In this document: positions 26,522 to 35,905 of the stretch, in pieces | Layout of the letters: each line of letters starts with the position of its first letter | Position numbering within the stretch: position 1 is the stretch's first letter | Assembly (NCBI RefSeq): GCF_900111295.1 | Contig: NZ_FOGT01000002.1 | Coordinates: forward strand, 124,001-188,000 | DNA: 64,000 nt | From: Salipaludibacillus aurantiacus | GTDB lineage: Bacteria > Bacillota > Bacilli > Bacillales > Salisediminibacteriaceae | Reading direction: 5' to 3' | Notes under the pieces: model-generated | The model's database searches: none | What the model saw: only the letters and a program-made list of their open reading frames with translations | Told to the model about the DNA's origin: nothing | Made by a program: the position numbers and the translations under genes

Positions 26522-27754
26522 ATGAAGAAAGTCATTTTTTTAGTTGATATGCAATCCTTTTTTGCTTCAGTTGAAAAAGCAAAACACATGCGGAATTTAA
26601 ACCGCCCCCTCGTTGTGTCAGGCGACCCGGAACGGCGCTCAGGTGTTATTTTAGCAGCCTGCCCTTTAGCCAAACAAGCCGGTATTAAAAACGGCGAAAG
26701 GTTATGGGAAGCTGAACAGAAATGCCCGGGCCTGGTCACTGTTCCTCCGCACATGCAAGAGTACATCGACAATTCCATGGCTATTACTGAAATTCTGGAA
26801 AGTGTCACCGATTTAGTAGAACCGTACAGCATTGATGAACAGTTTATGGACGTCACCCATTCACAATCGCTTTTCGGTTCTCCGGAGGATATTGCAAAAC
26901 ATATTCAGCATGAAATTAACTCAAAGCTCCAGGTCCGTGCCAGAGTGGGCATTGGAGAAAACAAAGTCCTGGCAAAAATGGCGTGTGACAACTTCGCCAA
27001 AAAAAAGAAAGACGGTATTTTTCATTTAAAAAAAGATGAAATTGAAACAGTTTTATGGCCGCGGCCGATTGAAGACCTCTTCCGGGCAGGCGGAAGGATG
27101 TCCAATCATTTGCGGCGGCGGGCGATACGCACCATCGGGGATCTCGCCCGCACAGATGTGAACAAAATTAAGAAGGAGTGGGGCATCCACGGCCAGGTGC
27201 TCTGGATGAATGCCCACGGGGTGGATTACTCACCCGTTTCCCTGTCTTCCACAAACGGGCAAAAAGGGATCGGAAACGGCATGACCCTGCCGCGGGATTA
27301 TCATAAGGAATCAGAAATAAAAGTAGTCCTGCTGGAACTTTGTGAAGAAGTCTGCCGCCGCACAAGGCACGCCCGGGTCATGGGCCAGACGGTGACGCTG
27401 GGGATTTCCGGGGCAAGTTATGAAATAAGAACGGGTTTTCACCGTCAATTGACCATGCCTGAACCGACCAATATTACAATGGAGGTATACCGGTACGCCT
27501 GCCAGCTTCTAGATACCTTTTGGGACAGAGAACCGATTCGCCGACTGCACGTGTCGCTTACCGGCCTTGTCAGCGATGAAGCGGTTCAGCTGAACTTATT
27601 TGAGCCTGCCCGCGACTACACCATCCAGTTAGGCTACGAAACAGACAAGATTATCAGCAAATACGGTAAAACGTCTCTCATCCGTGCGGCTTCCCTTCTG
27701 CCTGCGAGCCAGGTAAAAGAACGGGCTGCTAAAATAGGAGGGCATTACAAATGA
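26522..27754 (+). CDS. uvrX: Y-family DNA polymerase, UvrX/YqjW type
   Basis: A 410-residue translesion polymerase of the UmuC/UvrX group. The first catalytic Asp is in FLVDMQSFFASVE (Asp9), the Asp-Glu pair is in YSIDEQ (105-106), and the fingers, thumb and little-finger domains are of normal length. It copies damaged DNA with low fidelity. The start is ATG 26522 with AAGGAGGGAG upstream; a longer in-frame extension to 26447 would run through the LexA box and promoter and is rejected. It overlaps the YolD-like gene by four bases; the same pair occurs as yqjW-yqjX and uvrX-yolD in B. subtilis and SP-beta. Confidence 0.92.
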   Translation: MKKVIFLVDMQSFFASVEKAKHMRNLNRPLVVSGDPERRSGVILAACPLAKQAGIKNGERLWEAEQKCPGLVTVPPHMQEYIDNSMAITEILESVTDLVEPYSIDEQFMDVTHSQSLFGSPEDIAKHIQHEINSKLQVRARVGIGENKVLAKMACDNFAKKKKDGIFHLKKDEIETVLWPRPIEDLFRAGGRMSNHLRRRAIRTIGDLARTDVNKIKKEWGIHGQVLWMNAHGVDYSPVSLSSTNGQKGIGNGMTLPRDYHKESEIKVVLLELCEEVCRRTRHARVMGQTVTLGISGASYEIRTGFHRQLTMPEPTNITMEVYRYACQLLDTFWDREPIRRLHVSLTGLVSDEAVQLNLFEPARDYTIQLGYETDKIISKYGKTSLIRAASLLPASQVKERAAKIGGHYK

Positions 27755-28077
27755 GCGATTATCTAAAACGCGGCAACCTCATGTGGGAAGGCAGCAGGAT
27801 GATGCTGCCCGAACATCTCCAGGCGCTGCGCGAACGGAAAAACAAAGTGAGAGAAGACCCGCCCCCTTCCCTCACTGAGGAGGAACTCACGGAATTTGGC
27901 CTGATCGCCCACGATTCGCTCCACCACACACTCGAGGTCAAAATTATTTACTGGCGGGACGGGTTTAACCACGAAATAGCTGGGATTATCGACCGGATAG
28001 ACGGCTACGCGAGCCGTTTTAAAATCGAAAACAAGTGGATAGAGGTAAAAGAATTAAAACGTATTGAACGCCTTTAA
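27751..28077 (+). CDS. YolD-like protein (YqjX type)
   Basis: A 108-residue protein with the YolD-like domain: RGNLMWEGSRMMLPEHLQAL at the start, then EVKIIYWRDGF and a short C-terminal strand pair. YolD-like proteins are encoded next to Y-family polymerases and have been proposed as UmuD-like partners; that function is inference. It is translationally coupled to uvrX (ATGA overlap) and shares its LexA control. A terminator follows. Confidence 0.9.
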   Translation: MSDYLKRGNLMWEGSRMMLPEHLQALRERKNKVREDPPPSLTEEELTEFGLIAHDSLHHTLEVKIIYWRDGFNHEIAGIIDRIDGYASRFKIENKWIEVKELKRIERL

Positions 28078-28098
28078 CCCTCCCGTATGAAATCACAT

Positions 28099-28130
28099 AA
28101 AACCCCCTCAACTTGAGGGGGTTTTTATAT
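28099..28130 (+). terminator. Rho-independent terminator of uvrX-yolD
   Basis: AAAACCCCCTCAA / TTGAGGGGGTTTT followed by T and AT-rich sequence. It can work in both directions. Confidence 0.88.
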
Positions 28131-28189
28131 TTGCGGATGTTTTGCCCAGCCAGGTCCTTTCTTAAGCCCTGCTGCACGGCCGAATCTCT

Positions 28190-29047
28190 CTAAGAAGGGT
28201 TATGGGTGTAAAAATAATCGCTTGCCGCTTTAAAGAAAAAGTAAACCGTCGCCATGCCCGCCTTCATAATCTCCTCATCTGACAGGATTTGGACCACCCC
28301 GTCCCCGAAATCAACAGGACGGTACATTTCTGAAATGATAGATAAGGTTTCCGGGGTATAAGGATTTTCAGTGGCGCTCATATATCTTCTTGACAGCCCT
28401 TTACGTGCCTCATTAGTGGAGCTGTCCCATGTCCCAACAGACTGACTCGTATAGGAAGAAAGAGAGTCTGCAATAAAGTCTCTGACATGAAGGTTCGAAT
28501 CGTGCATATTTCCGACCACAAGGTCAGGCTGACTCTGGCCTTCGTCTTCTCTGGCGGCCATTAAATGACAGTCAAGGTAAGCAAATGGTTTTAGTTTTTC
28601 AACCGCTTTTTGAATATTCTGCGATTCCACCTGCGAAAAATCATGAAAGTCCCTGTTTACATCCACTCCGTTGGCATTTTTTCTTCCCTTTAATTCACTG
28701 TAAGGCTCCGCCTCGTCATATCCCCACGGATTTCCTACGGGAAGGTAAGCAATATGGAAATCAGTGAGAAGCTTGTCCCTGAATTCCTTATCCGGAAACG
28801 TATCGTCCCGCAGCTGTTCCATAAATCGAAGCGTATACTGGGCCGCCTGCCATTCTGTCCCGTGCAGGGACGCGGACAGAAAAATAACCGGTTTTGTTTT
28901 ATTTCCCATTTCCACCAGGTACATATTATATTTTCCGCTTGAATCTTCACCTATCACAGAGACGTCTTTAAAACGTGAGAGTCTCGCCTCTACTTCACTG
29001 TAAGGCTCGTATGCCAAGCTTCCTTCAAGCTCGTAGCGTAAAGCCAT
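28190..29047 (-). CDS. M14-family zinc carboxypeptidase-like protein
   Basis: A 285-residue peptidase of the M14 fold. Zinc ligands are visible as HGTE (His and Glu) near residue 77 and DCH near 170; a substrate-binding VNRDF follows NANG. No signal peptide is seen, so it is probably cytoplasmic, and the chain is shorter than classical carboxypeptidases. M14 proteins of this size in bacilli may act on peptidoglycan peptides or other amides. ATG 29047 follows AGAGAGGTGG by eight bases; the longer in-frame form to 29089 lacks a site. Confidence 0.75.
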   Translation of the reverse strand: MALRYELEGSLAYEPYSEVEARLSRFKDVSVIGEDSSGKYNMYLVEMGNKTKPVIFLSASLHGTEWQAAQYTLRFMEQLRDDTFPDKEFRDKLLTDFHIAYLPVGNPWGYDEAEPYSELKGRKNANGVDVNRDFHDFSQVESQNIQKAVEKLKPFAYLDCHLMAAREDEGQSQPDLVVGNMHDSNLHVRDFIADSLSSYTSQSVGTWDSSTNEARKGLSRRYMSATENPYTPETLSIISEMYRPVDFGDGVVQILSDEEIMKAGMATVYFFFKAASDYFYTHNPS

Positions 29048-29263
29048 TAAAAAAACCACCTCTCTGAATACAGCTAAGCGCACTCGCAAACTAGAAGTCT
29101 CAAATTAATGAGCTTACGGGGGTAGTGACTGGCACCTGCCATCCCTGCACTCCTGCAAAGTTTTTAATATCAGCTGTAGAATTAAAAATACCCTGAAACA
29201 CCGTGTGAAAAACACTTCGTTTCCATAATTATCACTATTACCCAGAAGGTGCAGCACAGCCGC

Positions 29264-29306
29264 CAAATAAAAAAGTGCGCCCCTGTCAGAGACAAGTGCG
29301 CACTTT
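29264..29306 (-). terminator. Rho-independent terminator of the sbtA-like gene
   Basis: AAAGTGCGC / GCGCACTTT with a T-run on the minus strand. Confidence 0.8.
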
Positions 29307-29321
29307 AACTTTATATATTTT

Positions 29322-30278
29322 TTAACCCGCCACGAGCTGAATGAATAGCGGTATGCCAACAATCAGGTTAAACGGGAAGGTGACGGCCAGAGCCATCGTT
29401 AAGTAAAAGGACGGCTTTACATCAGGTACTGAAGCCTGGAGCATCGCCGGTGCCGCAATGTAAGAACCGCTTGCCGCAAGAGCCATAAACAGCACGGTGC
29501 CTCCTTCAGAAAAGCCGGCCGCTTGAGCCATCATATACCCGATGGCGGCCCCGATGACAGGGAAGACAATCCCCGCAGCAATAAGGCCCCAGCCGTATTC
29601 TTTAATCACGCCGAGCTGCTGTCCAACCTTTAATCCTAATCCTAGTAAAAACAACAGCAGTACGCCCGGAAACAGATCAACAAAAAACGGCTTAAGCATG
29701 GCAGCATCAGGTGTAAAATATCCTGCTACTAACCCCGCAATCAGCAGCAAAATACTTTTTGACATCAAACTGTCGAGCATCACCTGGGTCGCCCCGGCTT
29801 TAGGCACAATGCCAAACACAGGGGATTTAAAGTGCTGATAAATCATTAAAGCTACTACAAGACCGGGAATTTCCAGAAGAACGACAAGCGTCGTCATATA
29901 CGGCTCATAGCCAATCCCCATCTGATCAAGCTGTGCGGTAGCCGCAGCAAAAGTGACTAATGAGACTGACCCGAATGTCGCAGCCATAGCAATCCGTTCC
30001 TCAAACGTAAATTTAAACAGCACGCCGATAAAATACCCCACAATCGGCAAAATAAGCCCTAAAATAAGTGCTGCGGCGAGCGGTGCCACCACTTCATCAA
30101 TACGGACCTCTGCCAGGCCCATTCCCCCTTTTATGCCGATCGCCAATAATAAATACATATTCAGACCAATAGACAAACCATCAGGCATTTTCAGATTCGA
30201 CTTTCCAACTGCCGCAAGAATCCCGACAATAAACAGAATGACCGGGGGACTCGTCACCACATACAATAAGCTTTCCAT
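29322..30278 (-). CDS. Sodium-dependent bicarbonate transporter, SbtA family
   Basis: A 318-residue membrane protein with about ten helices in two inverted halves, matching the SbtA/DUF897 family: FTFEERIAMAATFGSVSLVTF in the first half and ALAASGSYIAAPAML in the second. SbtA brings in bicarbonate with Na+; it is best known from cyanobacteria. In heterotrophic bacilli it would feed carboxylases when CO2 is scarce, as at high pH (inference). ATG 30278 has AGGAGG eight bases upstream. The gene just upstream on the same strand is a DUF2294/MpsC protein, another family tied to inorganic carbon uptake, though a terminator lies between them. Confidence 0.85.
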   Translation of the reverse strand: MESLLYVVTSPPVILFIVGILAAVGKSNLKMPDGLSIGLNMYLLLAIGIKGGMGLAEVRIDEVVAPLAAALILGLILPIVGYFIGVLFKFTFEERIAMAATFGSVSLVTFAAATAQLDQMGIGYEPYMTTLVVLLEIPGLVVALMIYQHFKSPVFGIVPKAGATQVMLDSLMSKSILLLIAGLVAGYFTPDAAMLKPFFVDLFPGVLLLFLLGLGLKVGQQLGVIKEYGWGLIAAGIVFPVIGAAIGYMMAQAAGFSEGGTVLFMALAASGSYIAAPAMLQASVPDVKPSFYLTMALAVTFPFNLIVGIPLFIQLVAG

Positions 30279-30323
30279 ACAGATAACCTCCTAAATGACA
30301 GTTTAATTGTAAAGGTTTTCACT

Positions 30324-30358
30324 CATCAAAAAAAGCGCACACTCAAAAGAGTGTACGC
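30324..30358 (-). terminator. Rho-independent terminator after the mpsC-like gene
   Basis: GCGTACACTC / GAGTGTGCGC with a four-base loop, then TTTTTTT on the minus strand. It may let part of transcription through to the sbtA-like gene, which starts 46 bases on. Confidence 0.85.
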
Positions 30359-30540
30359 TGTGTGTGCATGGCTTACTTTTGTAAAAAGTCTTCCATATCA
30401 CCAACAATCGCATTGGATTATGATGAGAGGCTCCATTCACTCATCCGGCGGCTCAATCTCCAAAGATGGCTCTTGAACTGCCCTGAGCGAACGTTTCCTC
30501 TTTTATTATTATGCATTAAAGTGAGTAAGTCAACAAAAAT

Positions 30541-30909
30541 TTAATCGTTGTCTGTCTGATCCCATTGTTTATTAAATTTGAGCACAATAAGCCGCTCCCC
30601 TGTTTTTGTGCTGATATCGGTATGCAGCGAGATCAGCTTCAAACCAAACACCTCGTGAACCATCTCTTCAAGCTGCTTCCGCCCGGATTCCACAAGGTCG
30701 TTTCTGAATTTCTTAATCTGATCCCTTCCTGAAATTGATTCAGCCATCTGATACTCAGCCGGTGTTAAAACCCCTGCGAGAGTTATAAGCGCCATATCCC
30801 GAATCAATTCACACTTACATGACAGGGATCCCCTGCCCAAATACTCCTTCTCCCATTGAGTAATCTTTACACTTAACGCCATTTCCAGCTGTCCCTTCGT
30901 CTTCTTCAC
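30541..30909 (-). CDS. DUF2294 (MpsC-like) protein
   Basis: A 122-residue soluble protein with the DUF2294 pattern: KGQLEMALSVKITQWEKEYLG at the start, then LAGVLTPAEYQMA, and the strongly conserved SLHTDISTKTGERLIVLKF. The family is called MpsC in Staphylococcus aureus, where mpsABC encodes an inorganic carbon/cation uptake system. Here mpsA and mpsB are absent and the neighbour is an SbtA-type transporter. The start is probably GTG 30909 (family alignment by eye), although its ribosome-binding site is weak; ATG 30882 is the alternative. Confidence 0.75.
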   Translation of the reverse strand: MKKTKGQLEMALSVKITQWEKEYLGRGSLSCKCELIRDMALITLAGVLTPAEYQMAESISGRDQIKKFRNDLVESGRKQLEEMVHEVFGLKLISLHTDISTKTGERLIVLKFNKQWDQTDND

Positions 30910-31127
30910 ATCTCTCAGCTCGCTCTCTCTCTATACGTATGTAATAAAACTACTTGATATTACGAACTCCGTCAACCGGAATTTGTAGCAGTTTCATCTT
31001 ACCTTCTATCCTTAAAAAATACTTCTAGCCTTTCTCTAAAGTTCCCGCTTTGTCTGGAACTGGCAGCGCTCACAAATAGAGGGACTGCCCCTAATTGTTT
31101 AAATTATATGAGACAGAGCTGAAATAA

Positions 31128-32543
31128 TCAGTTAAACCACGCTTCACTTAAAGCTTTAATGCCCGAATTAATCTCCTGTTCACGTATGCCGCCAAATCCG
31201 ATTATAAATGTCGGCTGTTCAAAGAGATTGTTTGCCGGATCATACCACATATGAGAGGTCCCGGACACGTTAATGCTGTGGTTTGCGGCAATTCTCACCA
31301 ACTCATTTTCATCACGTGCGTCATTAAGTTGAACAACGACATGCAGTCCTGTTTTTTCTCCCAACACCCTCGCCTTTGAACCCATGTAAGCCTGAATAGC
31401 GTCAACCATCCTGTCCCGTTTCTTACGGTATACTTTCCGCATACGAAGCAGGTGTCTGTCCCAATGCCCTTCCTTCATAAACAGTTCGATCGTTTTTTGA
31501 TGAATTAATGAGGCCGTTTGCTGATAAAGATAAAAAGACTCGCTGTATCTTTGAATAAGCACCTTCGGAAGTACCATATATCCGACTCGTAAGGATGGCA
31601 ATAACGATTTGAAAAATGTCCCCATATAAATCACTTGCCCTGCTGGATCTAATCCTTGTAAAGAAGGGATAGTCGTCCCGCTGTACCGAAGCTCACTTAA
31701 AATATCATCTTCAATAATATACGCGCCTGATTGTCGGGCCCATTCCAGCAGACTGATCCTTTTTTGAATAGGTAATGTCATCCCGAGGGGATATTGATGA
31801 GACGGGGAGACAAACACCAGATCAGGATCCATGTCCTTCACCACGCTCACATTCAAACCGTCTGCTTCCAAAGGAACAGGCTCCAGGGTGTAACCAGCGT
31901 CTTCGAAAACTTTGGCCATCAGATGATAGCCAGGCTCCTCCATTCCAACAGTGCCCTTTTTCATGCCGATAATGTGTAATAACAGCATCATTAAATATTG
32001 TGAATTGGCCCCAATTATAATCTGATCTTCAGAACAGTTAACTCCCCTGGAATGATGTAAATACGTTTTCAATTCATGCCGCAGTCCAGCATCCCCCTGA
32101 GTTGAACCGTGCTGAAACACATAATCCGGACAGTCGTTTAACACCTTGGCCGTTATTTTTCTCCAGACACTTAATGGAAAGTGGTCTTCATCAATTTTAT
32201 TATCATTAAAATCTATGTCATAATGCTGTGTTTCTAATCGTACGGAATCGTCTAGGTCTGAATAAGCCTCTGTCAACCTTTTAAAAAAATGCGTATCAAT
32301 GGCTTGAACAAAGTACCCGCTTTTAGGCCGGCTTTCCAGATATCCTTCTGATATTAGCTGGTCATAAGCTGATTCAATGGTAATTTTGTTGACACCGAGC
32401 TGTTCTGAAAGTGATCTGATGGAAGGCAGACGAGTATGTGAAGGGATATGGCCTGATTGAATCTCTTTCTTAATATAGTTATACAGCTGAATATATTTCG
32501 GAGTGTTTACCGTATCGTCGAATTGGTATGTGAGCTCCAGCAT
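31128..32543 (-). CDS. MocR-type transcription regulator (GntR helix-turn-helix plus aminotransferase-like domain)
   Basis: A 471-residue protein. An N-terminal GntR winged helix (about 15-80, LPSIRSLSEQLGVNKITIESAYDQL) is fused to a fold-type I PLP domain (about 110-470). The likely PLP-lysine region is YMGTFFKSLLPSLRVGYM (Lys in TFFKS), and the PLP-ring Asp is in YIIEDDILSE. MocR proteins such as PdxR or GabR sense pyridoxal phosphate or amino acids and control a neighbouring gene. Its partner is the MFS exporter gene 20 bases upstream on the same strand, so both are in one operon. The effector is unknown. Confidence 0.87.
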   Translation of the reverse strand: MLELTYQFDDTVNTPKYIQLYNYIKKEIQSGHIPSHTRLPSIRSLSEQLGVNKITIESAYDQLISEGYLESRPKSGYFVQAIDTHFFKRLTEAYSDLDDSVRLETQHYDIDFNDNKIDEDHFPLSVWRKITAKVLNDCPDYVFQHGSTQGDAGLRHELKTYLHHSRGVNCSEDQIIIGANSQYLMMLLLHIIGMKKGTVGMEEPGYHLMAKVFEDAGYTLEPVPLEADGLNVSVVKDMDPDLVFVSPSHQYPLGMTLPIQKRISLLEWARQSGAYIIEDDILSELRYSGTTIPSLQGLDPAGQVIYMGTFFKSLLPSLRVGYMVLPKVLIQRYSESFYLYQQTASLIHQKTIELFMKEGHWDRHLLRMRKVYRKKRDRMVDAIQAYMGSKARVLGEKTGLHVVVQLNDARDENELVRIAANHSINVSGTSHMWYDPANNLFEQPTFIIGFGGIREQEINSGIKALSEAWFN

Positions 32544-32563
32544 TATCCAGCACCTCTCTTTCT

Positions 32564-33805
32564 TTATACAGCTTTTTCACGAATTACAGCTTCTCTTGTG
32601 AGTATAAAGCCTGCCAGGCCAATCAGTACTAATGAGAGCCACAGCACCACAAATGCCGCATGCAGCCCTGCCATCCCTATAATCATACCAGCGAGCAGGC
32701 TTGACCCTGATTCCCCTACAAACGCTACCGTTGACCAGACACTAAAGACTTTCCCTAACCTGTTTTCAGGTGTGAAACGCTGAATCATCAAAACCATAGG
32801 CAAATCATTCATGGCCTCCGCGATTCCTGCGATTAGGGCAAAAATGAGGGCTAAAGCCAGCCACGGGGATAAACCGACCAAAGCAATAGCACTTCCCCAC
32901 AAGGCCCAGCCTGTATATATATAATGAGTATACGACTTCATTTTAATTTTCCCAAGCCATACAGCTCCAATGATGTTCCCCACTCCAAAAGTCGCCAATA
33001 TAATTCCGAACCCTTCAGGCCCCATCTCCCACTCAGTATCTGAAACAATGGGTAACCCTAACCGTTCGATCCCCGTTTGAAATAACAGAACAGCACCAAA
33101 CAGCATGATTGTCCAAAACAGCGGTTTAATTGTACTCATAAATATAAAGGTTTCTTTAATATCTTTATACACGCTGACTCGTTTATCCAGCTGAACAGCC
33201 GCCCTGATTCTTAAAGGGAAAATTAACAGTGCTGAGAAAAGGAGCAGCAGGAGAAAAACGACATACACGCTCATCGCAGAATACTGGGCTATTAAAACCC
33301 CGCCAAGAGCGGGTGAAATTGTTTTACTAAGCTGGGACAAAATCTGGAATACTGAGTTCCCCGCCGGCCAGTATTCAGACGGCAGAACCTGTGGCACTAA
33401 AGACCGGATAGCAGGACTGTAAAAACACCTTAAACTTACTACTCCAAAAGCAGAGAGAGCGACATGCCAAACCGTCAGCAAATCACTCATATATAAAATA
33501 GGAACCCCTGTTAATATGAGTGCCGATACGAGATTACTGATAACGATTATTTTCTTTTTATTAAGACGATCGGCGTAAACACCGCCAATCAGACCGAATA
33601 TGAGATACGGTGACGAGGCTCCTAATATCATGCCCCCTGCTATGAACGCCGACTGTTCCAATCCTTTTGTCATATCGTAAACAAGCCAGAAAAACCCTAC
33701 CTGGAACATCATAAACCCGAAATTCGCAAATGTATTTACCAGTAAGACGAGAAGATACCGTTTTTGGCTAAGTAAATCTTTGTATGCTATGCGCGGCTCT
33801 TGCAT
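32564..33805 (-). CDS. Major facilitator superfamily exporter
   Basis: A 413-residue protein with 12 predicted membrane helices and the MFS loop motif GGVYADRLNKKK between helices 2 and 3. Organisation and sequence suggest the MFS_3/enterobactin-exporter-like drug efflux group. ATG 33805 has AAGGGGTG upstream; the in-frame ATG at 33838 lacks a site. It is co-transcribed with the MocR regulator that follows, which likely regulates it. The substrate is unknown. This two-gene block sits between glnA and the bicarbonate-uptake genes, where B. subtilis has other genes. Confidence 0.85.
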   Translation of the reverse strand: MQEPRIAYKDLLSQKRYLLVLLVNTFANFGFMMFQVGFFWLVYDMTKGLEQSAFIAGGMILGASSPYLIFGLIGGVYADRLNKKKIIVISNLVSALILTGVPILYMSDLLTVWHVALSAFGVVSLRCFYSPAIRSLVPQVLPSEYWPAGNSVFQILSQLSKTISPALGGVLIAQYSAMSVYVVFLLLLLFSALLIFPLRIRAAVQLDKRVSVYKDIKETFIFMSTIKPLFWTIMLFGAVLLFQTGIERLGLPIVSDTEWEMGPEGFGIILATFGVGNIIGAVWLGKIKMKSYTHYIYTGWALWGSAIALVGLSPWLALALIFALIAGIAEAMNDLPMVLMIQRFTPENRLGKVFSVWSTVAFVGESGSSLLAGMIIGMAGLHAAFVVLWLSLVLIGLAGFILTREAVIREKAV

Positions 33806-34089
33806 ATTTCTCACACCCCTTAAAATAGTCATCTTCATTGTAAAAAGATGCTGACATGTTTATAAGGGTTAAACCACACATTTTTAACAGGGTCAGATAA
33901 GGAAGGGGGGCAATTAGGACCCAACTTATAAATATTTTAATTTTTGACACGGGAACAAAAAAGGGTCGGGGACAAAACTAAAGACAAGTTTATAAAAGAC
34001 GAAGAATAATTTTATCAGACAGGCGGGGGACTTTTAGTTTTACCAGTTATTCAATTGCCTCAGCTTTTTTGATTAAAGGACAGAAAGCG

Positions 34090-34175
34090 GCGACGCCACA
34101 GGGAGTATGCGCAATCTGAAGATCCAATTTAACGAAGCTCCAGGCTGAGTTGAATTTAGCTGAAGACAAGCCCCT
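34090..34175 (+). repeat. Dispersed repeat, copy 1
   Basis: The core 34111-34173 matches 47438-47500 in inverted orientation with about two differences in 63 bases. The core folds: AATTTAAC pairs with GTTGAATT around a 15-base loop, one pair being a wobble relative to copy 2. It lies in the 33806-34299 gap, which otherwise holds the glnA terminator and nothing recognisable. Confidence 0.85.
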
Positions 34176-34263
34176 GGGCAAGCTCCGCCTGTCGGACAGA
34201 AATCACTCCTTTTCTCAAAAAAACAGCAAGAACAGAGCTGTTCCAATAAAGATACCCTATAAC

Positions 34264-34295
34264 AAAAACCCCCGCCAGCAATGACGGGGGTTAAT
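34264..34295 (-). terminator. Rho-independent terminator of glnA
   Basis: AACCCCCG / CGGGGGTT with a T-run (GGGTTTTTG) on the minus strand. Confidence 0.88.
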
Positions 34296-34299
34296 CTTA

Positions 34300-35637
34300 T
34301 TAATAAGTCTGCATGTACTGCTCGCGCTCCCATGGGTGCACTTGCGTACGGAACATATCCCACTCGATTTCTTTTGCTTCAATGAAGTGTTCGAGGGCGT
34401 GCTCGCCAAGGGATTGTGTAATGATTTCATTTTTAGCCAGTGCATCAATGGCTTCTTTAAGAGTTGCCGGTAAAGCTTCAATTCCTTCAGCTTTACGCTC
34501 CTGAAGATCCATCGCATAAATGTTGCGGTCTGTTTCAGGCGGCGGTGTCATCTTGTTGCGGATACCGTCAAGGCCTGCGGCAAGCATTGCTGCCATCGCA
34601 AGGTACGGGTTCGCTGCAGGGTCCGGGCTTCGGACTTCGATACGCGTACTGATCCCGCGGGAAGACGGAATACGTACAAGCGGCGAACGGTTACGCATGG
34701 ACCATGCAATATAACAAGGCGCTTCATAACCAGGTACAAGACGCTTATAAGAATTGACAGTCGGGTTTGTAATAGCTGTGTAAGCATCTGCATGCTTTAA
34801 TGTTCCGGCCAGGAACTGCATCGCTGTTTCACTCAGCTGGCTTTCAGTGTTTTCGTCATAGAACGCGTTATCTTTAGGGCTGCGGAACAATGACATGTTC
34901 GCATGCATCCCGCTTCCGTTAACGCCGAATAACGGTTTAGGCATGAAAGTGGCGTGCAAGCCGTGTTTACGGGCGATTGTTTTAACAACCAGCTTAAACG
35001 TCTGGATGTTGTCACACGTTGTTACTGCGTCAGCATATTTAAAGTCAATTTCGTGCTGGCCTGGTGCTACCTCATGGTGGGAAGCTTCAATTTCGAATCC
35101 CATATCCTCAAGCTCAAGCACGATATCGCGGCGGCAGTTTTCACCAAGGTCCGTTGGCGCAAGGTCAAAGTATCCGCCTTTATCATTTAATTCTAGTGTC
35201 GGCTCTCCCCGCTCGTCATTTTTAAACAGGAAGAATTCCGGCTCAGGGCCGATATTGAAGTCGGAGAACCCGAGGTCCTTTGCTTCTTGAAGAACTTTTT
35301 TCAACACGCCGCGCGGGTCACCTTGGAAAGGTGTGCCGTCCGGATTGTATACATCACAGATCAATCTGGCAACCTTGCCTTTTTCAGGGGTCCAAGGGAA
35401 AATAACCCAAGTATCAAGGTCCGGATATAAGTACATGTCTGACTCTTCAATACGGACAAAACCTTCAATTGAAGATCCGTCAAACATCATTAAATTATCC
35501 AATGCTTTAGTTAACTGGTCGACAGGAATTTCCACGTTTTTAATGATTCCCATTAAGTCCGTAAACTGTAACCTGATAAACCTTACATTCTCTTCATCTG
35601 CCATGCGTAAAATGTCTTCTTTAGAATACTTACTCAT
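34300..35637 (-). CDS. glnA: Glutamine synthetase, type I
   Basis: A 445-residue type I-alpha glutamine synthetase, which makes glutamine from glutamate, ammonia and ATP. Key parts: DGSSIEGF near 60, the glutamate/metal-site [19 protein letters not shown], and the C-terminal [13 protein letters not shown]. The length agrees with the B. subtilis enzyme, which is regulated by feedback and by binding GlnR and TnrA rather than by adenylylation. ATG 35637 follows GGAGGAG by nine bases. In B. subtilis glnR lies directly upstream in the glnRA operon; here glnR is absent and glnA has its own promoter region with a perfect GlnR/TnrA box. Confidence 0.97.
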   Translation of the reverse strand: MSKYSKEDILRMADEENVRFIRLQFTDLMGIIKNVEIPVDQLTKALDNLMMFDGSSIEGFVRIEESDMYLYPDLDTWVIFPWTPEKGKVARLICDVYNPDGTPFQGDPRGVLKKVLQEAKDLGFSDFNIGPEPEFFLFKNDERGEPTLELNDKGGYFDLAPTDLGENCRRDIVLELEDMGFEIEASHHEVAPGQHEIDFKYADAVTTCDNIQTFKLVVKTIARKHGLHATFMPKPLFGVNGSGMHANMSLFRSPKDNAFYDENTESQLSETAMQFLAGTLKHADAYTAITNPTVNSYKRLVPGYEAPCYIAWSMRNRSPLVRIPSSRGISTRIEVRSPDPAANPYLAMAAMLAAGLDGIRNKMTPPPETDRNIYAMDLQERKAEGIEALPATLKEAIDALAKNEIITQSLGEHALEHFIEAKEIEWDMFRTQVHPWEREQYMQTY

Positions 35638-35813
35638 TCGTATAGTCTCCTCCTTCAAATTATGTGCTGCTTCTACTGGAGCAACAAATCTGTTACCCGC
35701 CTCAGATCGTTATCCGAAGAATTAATCTTCTATGAAAATATTGAAGATTCGAATTCTTCGTTATTTAACGATAAACATATGATAACTAAGATTTAAATAC
35801 TTATGTTCTATCT

Positions 35814-35830
35814 TGTCAGATTTTCTGACA
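35814..35830. promoter_or_regulatory. GlnR/TnrA operator upstream of glnA
   Basis: TGTCAGATTTTCTGACA fits TGTNA-n7-TNACA exactly. On the minus strand its last CTGACA may be the -35, with TTAAAT 17 bases on. A half site (CTGACA, 35841-35846) lies 16 bases upstream in the direction of transcription, as in tandem GlnR sites. Confidence 0.88.
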
Positions 35831-35849
35831 GGGAAATTTTCTGACAAAG

Positions 35850-35885
35850 AAAAGAGAGCAGGCTATATAGCAACTACCCTCTTTG
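35850..35885 (-). terminator. Probable terminator of the hflX-ynbB unit
   Basis: AAAGAGGG pairs imperfectly with the distal CTCTCTTTT across a 20-base region with inner TGCTATATAGC symmetry, ending in TTTTCTTT. Moderate support only. Confidence 0.45.
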
Positions 35886-35905
35886 TTATAAGTATAACCT
35901 GGAAA

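Noticed and set aside
33806-34299. Short open frames between the MFS gene and glnA
   Set aside because: They cover the dispersed repeat and terminator and have no start signals.
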